A stretch of DNA of 64,000 nucleotides. It comes from Leifsonia sp. Leaf336 (lineage in GTDB: Bacteria; Actinomycetota; Actinomycetes; Actinomycetales; Microbacteriaceae). The translations under genes and the position numbers were made by a program. The stretch is from assembly GCF_001423695.1 (NCBI RefSeq), contig NZ_LMOZ01000002.1:62658-126657 (forward strand), read 5' to 3'. How positions within the stretch are numbered: the first letter of the stretch is position 1; the number at the start of each line of letters is the position of its first letter. Shown piece after piece: positions 60,522-64,000 of this stretch. A model generated the notes under the pieces. That model did not search any database, was not told the origin of the DNA, and saw only the letters and a list, made by a program, of their open reading frames with translations.

Positions 60522-61061
60522 TCAGCCGGGCGTGCCGAGCGCGTCCTGGATCTCCCGGATCGCCGCTCCGAGCATCCCGGAGGCGAGCAGGCCGGGCCCC
60601 AGCGGACCGGAGCGGTCCTCGCCCAGGCGCGGGAGGCGGCGGAGGGCGGCGCGGACGTCGTCGGTCATCCGGTCCAGCTGCCAGCGCACCTCGTCATCGA
60701 GCGCCCGCGGATCGTCGGGGGACGCCAGCGCCACGGCCCGGGCGGCGTACGCGGCCGCCCCCAACGCGTGGGAGCCGACGTGCGCCACCGCCGCCGCCTG
60801 CGCCGCCGCGCGTGCCGCCGACACTCCGGCCGGGGTCGTCGCCACGGAGGCCGCCCGGCCCGCGACGAAACGTCGCTTGATCTCGCCGGCCGCGTCGAGC
60901 TCGCCGCGCGCGTAGGCACGGGCGCGCTCGATCGCCTCCCGCGGCCGGAGGTCGTCGGGCGCCTCCGCCTCGAACAGGCCGAGCACGTGCTCGGCGCACT
61001 CGGCCGCCCAGTCGGCGACCGTGCGCCGGTCGGCGTCGTCGAGCGTCTGCGGCGAGGTCAC
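60522..61061 (-). CDS. Imm5-like putative immunity protein (orphan)
   Basis: A 179-residue alpha-helical, Ala-rich protein. VADWAAECAEHVLGLFEAEA, RPREAIERARAYARGELDAA and AAVAHVGSHALGAAAYAARA correspond to the conserved stretches of the Imm5 immunity family of polymorphic toxin systems. No toxin gene adjoins; it may be an orphan immunity gene, or a domesticated helical protein. Two of the sequence's usual landmarks (W near the N-terminus and the H-x3-H-A-L-G-A-A-x-Y motif) are present. Confidence 0.75.
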   Translation of the reverse strand: MTSPQTLDDADRRTVADWAAECAEHVLGLFEAEAPDDLRPREAIERARAYARGELDAAGEIKRRFVAGRAASVATTPAGVSAARAAAQAAAVAHVGSHALGAAAYAARAVALASPDDPRALDDEVRWQLDRMTDDVRAALRRLPRLGEDRSGPLGPGLLASGMLGAAIREIQDALGTPG

Positions 61062-61114
61062 CCGCTCATCGTGCCACTGAGCACGCCGCCGAGCGAGCTA
61101 CCGAGCGAGCCGCC

Positions 61115-61771
61115 TCAGTGCTCCCGGATCGCGGTGAACCGCGCACGATGGTGGGTCGGGTGCTCGATCTCGTCGACGATGGCGACGGCGAGGTCGGCGG
61201 CGGAGATGGTCGACTCGCCCTCCTCGTCGCGCAGCAGCACGTCGCCGCCGAGGCGGTACCTCCCGTTCGCGGGCACCGGCGCCCAGACGCCGAACCGCTC
61301 CGGAGGGCTCACGAAGAACCAGTCGACCGACTCGGGCGTCGCCCGCAGATCGTCGAGGATGTCCAAGCCGGTCTGGATCTCGGGCTTCACCTCGGCCGGC
61401 AGCTTGTCGACGGTCATGTCCCACAGAGTCGGGCCGCCCGGCTCGACCAGGAGCGAGGAGGCGCCGCCCACGTGCGCGATGCGCGTCGGGGTGCCGTCGA
61501 CGCGCCGGGCGAGCTCCTGGAGGACGCCCTCCACCTTGCCGGTCATGTCGCCGCGCGGTGAGAGCGCGCTGATGACCACGTCCGCGCCGGGGACGACCCG
61601 GTCGAGCACCGCCGGGTCGAGCGCCGAGCCGATCACGTACTCCACACCCTCCGTTTCGGTCGCCGGAGCCGTGCGGCTCACCGAGGTGACCTCGTGCCCT
61701 CTTCGTGCCGCCTCCGCGACGATCGCCCCTCCGGCGTAGCCGGTGCCTCCGAGAACCGTGATGCGTGCCAT
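61115..61771 (-). CDS. NAD(P)-binding protein, NmrA/atypical SDR type
   Basis: A 218-residue Rossmann protein. RITVLGGTGYAGGAIVAEAA binds NAD(P), ADVVISALSPRG and RIAHVGGASSLLV follow. The Tyr-x3-Lys of catalytic SDRs is missing, so it may be a redox sensor or an anthocyanidin-reductase-like flavin/quinone reductase. The start MARITVLGG at 61771 is chosen; a 7-codon extension has no clear ribosome site. Ends 53 nt before the Imm5-like gene. Confidence 0.85.
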   Translation of the reverse strand: MARITVLGGTGYAGGAIVAEAARRGHEVTSVSRTAPATETEGVEYVIGSALDPAVLDRVVPGADVVISALSPRGDMTGKVEGVLQELARRVDGTPTRIAHVGGASSLLVEPGGPTLWDMTVDKLPAEVKPEIQTGLDILDDLRATPESVDWFFVSPPERFGVWAPVPANGRYRLGGDVLLRDEEGESTISAADLAVAIVDEIEHPTHHRARFTAIREH

Positions 61772-61830
61772 CCGCACTCCCTTCCGCCTCACACGATAGG
61801 CCGCCTGCCGAGGCGCACGGCTTCGCGCCG

Positions 61831-62106
61831 TCAGCCGTCGAGGCGGCGACGGAGCTCGGCGTTCTCCGCCCGCAGCTCGAGCACCCGACCGATGCCCGCG
61901 AGATTGATGCCGTCCCCTTGAAGTACCGCCACTTCGCGGATGGCGGCGATGTCGTCCTCGCTGTAGCGCCGCGTGCCGCCCTGCGTGCGCGCGGGGGTGA
62001 CCAGGCCCTTCTCCTCGTACAGGCGCAGCGTCGGCGCCGGCAGGTCTGCGAGTTCGGCTGCGACCGCGATGCTGTAAAGAGGTACGTCCCCTGGCCGGTC
62101 CGTCAT
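61831..62106 (-). CDS. MerR family regulator (HspR-like)
   Basis: A 91-residue minimal MerR protein: LYSIAVAAELADLPAPTLRL, YEEKGLVTPARTQGGTRRYS and a coiled coil ending LRAENAELRRRLDG. These match short HspR-like repressors of heat-shock genes. It is divergent from the Hsp20 unit, which supports that role, though I find no clear CTTGAGT-N7-ACTCAAG (HAIR) element in the gap. Confidence 0.82.
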   Translation of the reverse strand: MTDRPGDVPLYSIAVAAELADLPAPTLRLYEEKGLVTPARTQGGTRRYSEDDIAAIREVAVLQGDGINLAGIGRVLELRAENAELRRRLDG

Positions 62107-62214
62107 CCTTAGAGTTTCCTGTTAAGTGCAGAAATTGTCAAGGCATGGGTGTATTAAATCTCTATCAGACGCTGTAGGTAATCTCATTCGGATAGGGGAA
62201 CGGGAGGCTCCGAG
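62107..62214. promoter_or_regulatory. Divergent heat-shock promoter region
   Basis: 108 nt between the HspR-like gene and the Hsp20 unit, clearly AT-rich for this genome. TTGTCAAGG and TTAAGTGCAG segments near 62125-62145 might be half-sites, but no perfect dyad is seen. Confidence 0.4.
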
Positions 62215-62508
62215 ATGCAGACGGCGACCGAGACGACGACGGCAGGGTTCGCAGACCTGATCTGCTCCGACGCGGAGTTGCTGGAGGCCGAGTTCGCCGC
62301 TCTGGTCGCACGCACCGGCTTGGAGCCTCCCACACGCGCCGGGTGCTCGGGGCCGGGAACAGCGGTACCCGGCGACCCGCCCTCGACGGTCTTCCGGGCG
62401 GAGCGCAGAGCACCCCACGCGCGGATCCGTGCGGTCGCGCGGTGCCCTCCGGTCACCGAGGCCCGCTTGCAGCGCCCATCCCACGAGGCCGTACCCATCC
62501 AACAATGA
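62215..62508 (+). CDS. Hypothetical protein preceding hsp20
   Basis: A 97-residue protein with GGGAGG before the ATG. The N-terminal half (TTTAGFADLICSDAELLEAE) resembles short conserved actinobacterial proteins with an F-A-D-L-I-C-S-D motif. The C-terminal half is Pro/Arg/Ala-rich and of low complexity, and could reflect a frameshift or a variable tail. It ends 15 nt before hsp20, so both share a promoter. Confidence 0.6.
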   Translation: MQTATETTTAGFADLICSDAELLEAEFAALVARTGLEPPTRAGCSGPGTAVPGDPPSTVFRAERRAPHARIRAVARCPPVTEARLQRPSHEAVPIQQ

Positions 62509-62523
62509 AGGGAGATCACACCC

Positions 62524-62949
62524 ATGGCCATGTCGTTCGATCCTTTCAGCCAGCTGGACAGGATCGCGCAGAGCGTCTTCGACACCAGCCGCCAGCCGCG
62601 CATGATGCCGGTGGACCTGTCGCGTGAGGGCGACAAGTACCTGCTCAACGCGGACCTTCCGGGCATCGACCCGGGATCCATCGACATCGACCTCGACGGC
62701 CACCTGCTGAGCATCCGCGCGCAACGCTCGGCGGGAGACCACTCGAACAGCCGCTGGCTGCTCCAGGAGCGGCCGTTCGGCAGCTACCTCCGCCAGTTCA
62801 CGATCGGCGACGACGTCGACACCGACGCGATCAGCGCAAGCTACGACAACGGCGTGCTGAGCGTCTTGATCCCGATCGCCGAGCGCGCGAAGCCGCGCAA
62901 GGTCGACGTGGAGTCGGCGGGCACCGGACGCAAGGCTGTCACCGCCTGA
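62524..62949 (+). CDS. Hsp20 small heat-shock protein
   Basis: A 141-residue alpha-crystallin chaperone. After FDPFSQLDRIAQSVFD comes the core PVDLSREGDKYLLNADLPGI, DPGSIDIDLDGHLLSIRAQR and the end of the domain NGVLSVLIPIAERAKPRKVD, where V-L-I-P-I supplies the oligomerisation motif. ATP-independent holdase for unfolded proteins. GAAGGGAG precedes the ATG. Divergent HspR-like repressor upstream. Confidence 0.93.
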   Translation: MAMSFDPFSQLDRIAQSVFDTSRQPRMMPVDLSREGDKYLLNADLPGIDPGSIDIDLDGHLLSIRAQRSAGDHSNSRWLLQERPFGSYLRQFTIGDDVDTDAISASYDNGVLSVLIPIAERAKPRKVDVESAGTGRKAVTA

Positions 62950-63265
62950 GCCGCGATCCGCGAGCGGGGCTCCACGCCGGTGAAGGCCGGACCGCATGAT
63001 GCGGGCGGCGCGCCGCGCTCGCGATGATCGGCTCGCCATGTTCGCGCGCGAGCGGAGGAGATCCAGGCTAAGCAGCCCCGGATCTCCTCCGCTCGCCGTC
63101 ATTCCCGGGCGTGTCCGAGCCGATCTCCTCCGTTGGCGACAACCCGGCGCTCGACCTCCCGGCGGCGCGGGGATGACGCCCCCGCGGACCCCGGGACCGG
63201 GACGCCCGGACCGGCCGCCCCGCAGCTGCAGGGGCGGGCACGGCCGATCCAGGCGACGGCACGCG
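62950..63265. other. Gene-free gap after hsp20
   Basis: 316 nt without a convincing frame. It holds the perfect hairpin at 63048-63096 and a third partial copy of its arm (GATCTCCTCCGTTGGCG, about 63122-63138), then GC-rich sequence of no clear meaning. Confidence 0.55.
63048..63096. terminator. Perfect 17-bp hairpin
   Basis: GCGAGCGGAGGAGATCC and GGATCTCCTCCGCTCGC around a 15-nt loop. It probably ends the hsp20 transcript. Arm resembles the one at 54752. Confidence 0.75.
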
Positions 63266-63544
63266 TCAGCCGTTGACGTTCGACAGCGCCGCGCCGAGCG
63301 CGACCCCGTAGATGATCGAGACGATGATGCCGAGCGCGACGAGGATGGCGCCGACGATGATGCCGGCCTTCGCGATGCCGTTCGAGTAGCCGGCCTTCTT
63401 CGACTGGCTGGAGGCCACGATGCTGATGATCAGGCCGATCAGCGGGAGGATGATCGCCAGCACCAGGCCGACGATCCCGAGGGTCTTGCCCGGGTAGTCG
63501 CCGGACGGCGCGGAGGACTGCTGGTACGGGGAGGTGTCGCTCAT
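63266..63544 (-). CDS. DUF4190-type small membrane protein
   Basis: A 92-residue protein. After a polar N-terminus (SDTSPYQQSSAPSGDYPGKT) come two helices, LGIVGLVLAIILPLIGLIIS and AKAGIIVGAILVALGIIVSI, joined by a basic loop SSQSKKAGYSNG. This is the usual DUF4190 layout. Function unknown. AAAGGAA lies before the ATG at 63544; an upstream extension is not used. Confidence 0.85.
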   Translation of the reverse strand: MSDTSPYQQSSAPSGDYPGKTLGIVGLVLAIILPLIGLIISIVASSQSKKAGYSNGIAKAGIIVGAILVALGIIVSIIYGVALGAALSNVNG

Positions 63545-63678
63545 CGAGTTCCTTTCAACGGGTACAGGGCGCTGGGCCAGCGGTGACACCGTGCCGAGCG
63601 CACACAGTCTGACGGCACAGGAGCCTCACCGCAACCACCTGGGAATGGGGAATGGAGAAATCCTCGTAATGTGCGTGC

Positions 63679-63774
63679 TCACGGCTGGTCGAGCCCGAGC
63701 TCCACGGCCCAGCTGATGTCGACCGTGTGGGTCGGCGGGAGTTCGGTCGCGTCGGGTCGGATGGATGGATTCAT
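63679..63774 (-). CDS. 31-residue hypothetical protein
   Basis: A short frame (NPSIRPDATELPPTHTVDIS, then WAVELGLDQP) starting 5 nt after the stop of the gene entering from the right edge, with GAAAGG in that overlap region as ribosome site. Spacing suggests the same operon. No family recognised. Confidence 0.5.
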   Translation of the reverse strand: MNPSIRPDATELPPTHTVDISWAVELGLDQP

Positions 63775-63779
63775 GGGCG

Positions 63780-64000
63780 TCACCTTTCCAGTGCCAGGTC
63801 GAGGTCGGAGCAGAACTTCTCGTCGGTGCGGGTGTCGGCGGCGTTCCTCGGGAAGACCGCCGGCACGTTGTCGGGGCGCACGCACACCACGAGGGGTGGC
63901 ACGCCGGTGCTGTCGCTGAGGATGCCGGCGGTCCACGCGGAGGAGCAGAGGTCGACGGCGCTGGCGGCGCGGTCGGCGGGTGTCGGGATCTGCGACGTGC
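63780..64000 (-). CDS. C-terminal part of an unknown protein (runs off the right edge)
   Basis: An open minus-strand frame from the edge to a TGA at 63780-63782, 72 residues visible: PTPADRAASAVDLCSSAWTA, then VPPLVVCVRPDNVPAVFPRN and ADTRTDEKFCSDLDLALER. Three Cys and the mixed strand/helix pattern suggest a folded domain. Codon choice is that of a real gene. I do not recognise it. It is followed closely by the 31-residue gene. Confidence 0.6.
   Translation of the reverse strand, partial: TSQIPTPADRAASAVDLCSSAWTAGILSDSTGVPPLVVCVRPDNVPAVFPRNAADTRTDEKFCSDLDLALER

Noticed and set aside
62107-62214. HAIR operator (CTTGAGT-N7-ACTCAAG) for the HspR-like protein
   Set aside because: No convincing inverted repeat of this type could be read in the gap.
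1-64000. rRNA, tRNA or tmRNA genes
   Set aside because: No conserved rRNA segments, T-loop GTTCRA with CCA-type stems, or tmRNA features were recognised on either strand.

Overview
This is a GC-rich actinobacterial chromosome segment. The paralogue types (VOC, SRPBCC, APC permeases, DUF2277, DUF4190), the LAXTG sorting tail, the frequent GTG starts and several regulator genes that look leaderless (TANNNT about 7 nt before the start codon) suggest a soil or plant-associated member of the Microbacteriaceae (Leifsonia-like). The genus is an inference. I see no rRNA, tRNA, CRISPR array, transposase or integrase.

Layout: 0-7 kb holds the tail of a wall-anchored protein, a TetR/oxidoreductase/DUF4386/hydrolase unit with twin operators, an ArsR-SRPBCC-VOC unit, and a sugar isomerase with a beta-propeller protein. 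7-13.6 kb is an amino-acid unit: LysR, Orn/Lys/Arg decarboxylase, APC permease, double Usp protein and a diaminopimelate-decarboxylase-like enzyme. 13.6-16 kb holds a quinone-oxidoreductase-like gene pair and an APH-type kinase. 16-22.4 kb is a complete sugar locus: LacI, lipoprotein, two permeases, a cytosolic GH32-like hydrolase and a PfkB kinase, probably for a fructose-containing sugar. 22.4-25.5 kb has DUF2277, an MFS exporter, and a MarR/VOC pair with two perfect operators.

25.5-33.6 kb is an accessory island. It carries a 2,280-residue Rhs/YD-repeat protein with two PA14 domains and a small membrane protein behind it. It sits between an intact VOC gene and a frameshifted VOC 3' fragment that share an 18-bp exact repeat. 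Immediately downstream, 33.6-39.8 kb is an overlapping unit: a divergent S-adenosylhomocysteine-hydrolase-like protein, a SAH/MTA-deaminase-type amidohydrolase, a DUF985 cupin, and a polar amino-acid ABC transporter. It looks like an uptake-and-catabolism pathway for an unknown nucleoside or thioether compound and is, with the Rhs island, the best candidate for undescribed biology here.

39.8-49.7 kb is a mosaic of regulator/enzyme pairs (TetR, MerR, SDR, SnoaL-like, PucR, zinc alcohol dehydrogenase, APC permease) with a decayed SDR duplicate and two copies of a hairpin repeat. 49.9-55.1 kb has a ureohydrolase-fold protein that has lost most metal ligands, a Met/Cys-rich copper-type four-helix protein, a MerR-controlled membrane pair, an RHH-SRPBCC pair and two tiny acidic overlapping genes. 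55.1-64 kb has a PIN/excisionase-like toxin-antitoxin pair, MarR-SDR, IclR with an aromatic FAD monooxygenase, an Imm5-like orphan immunity protein, a MerR/Hsp20 heat-shock region, and small envelope-type proteins up to the right edge.
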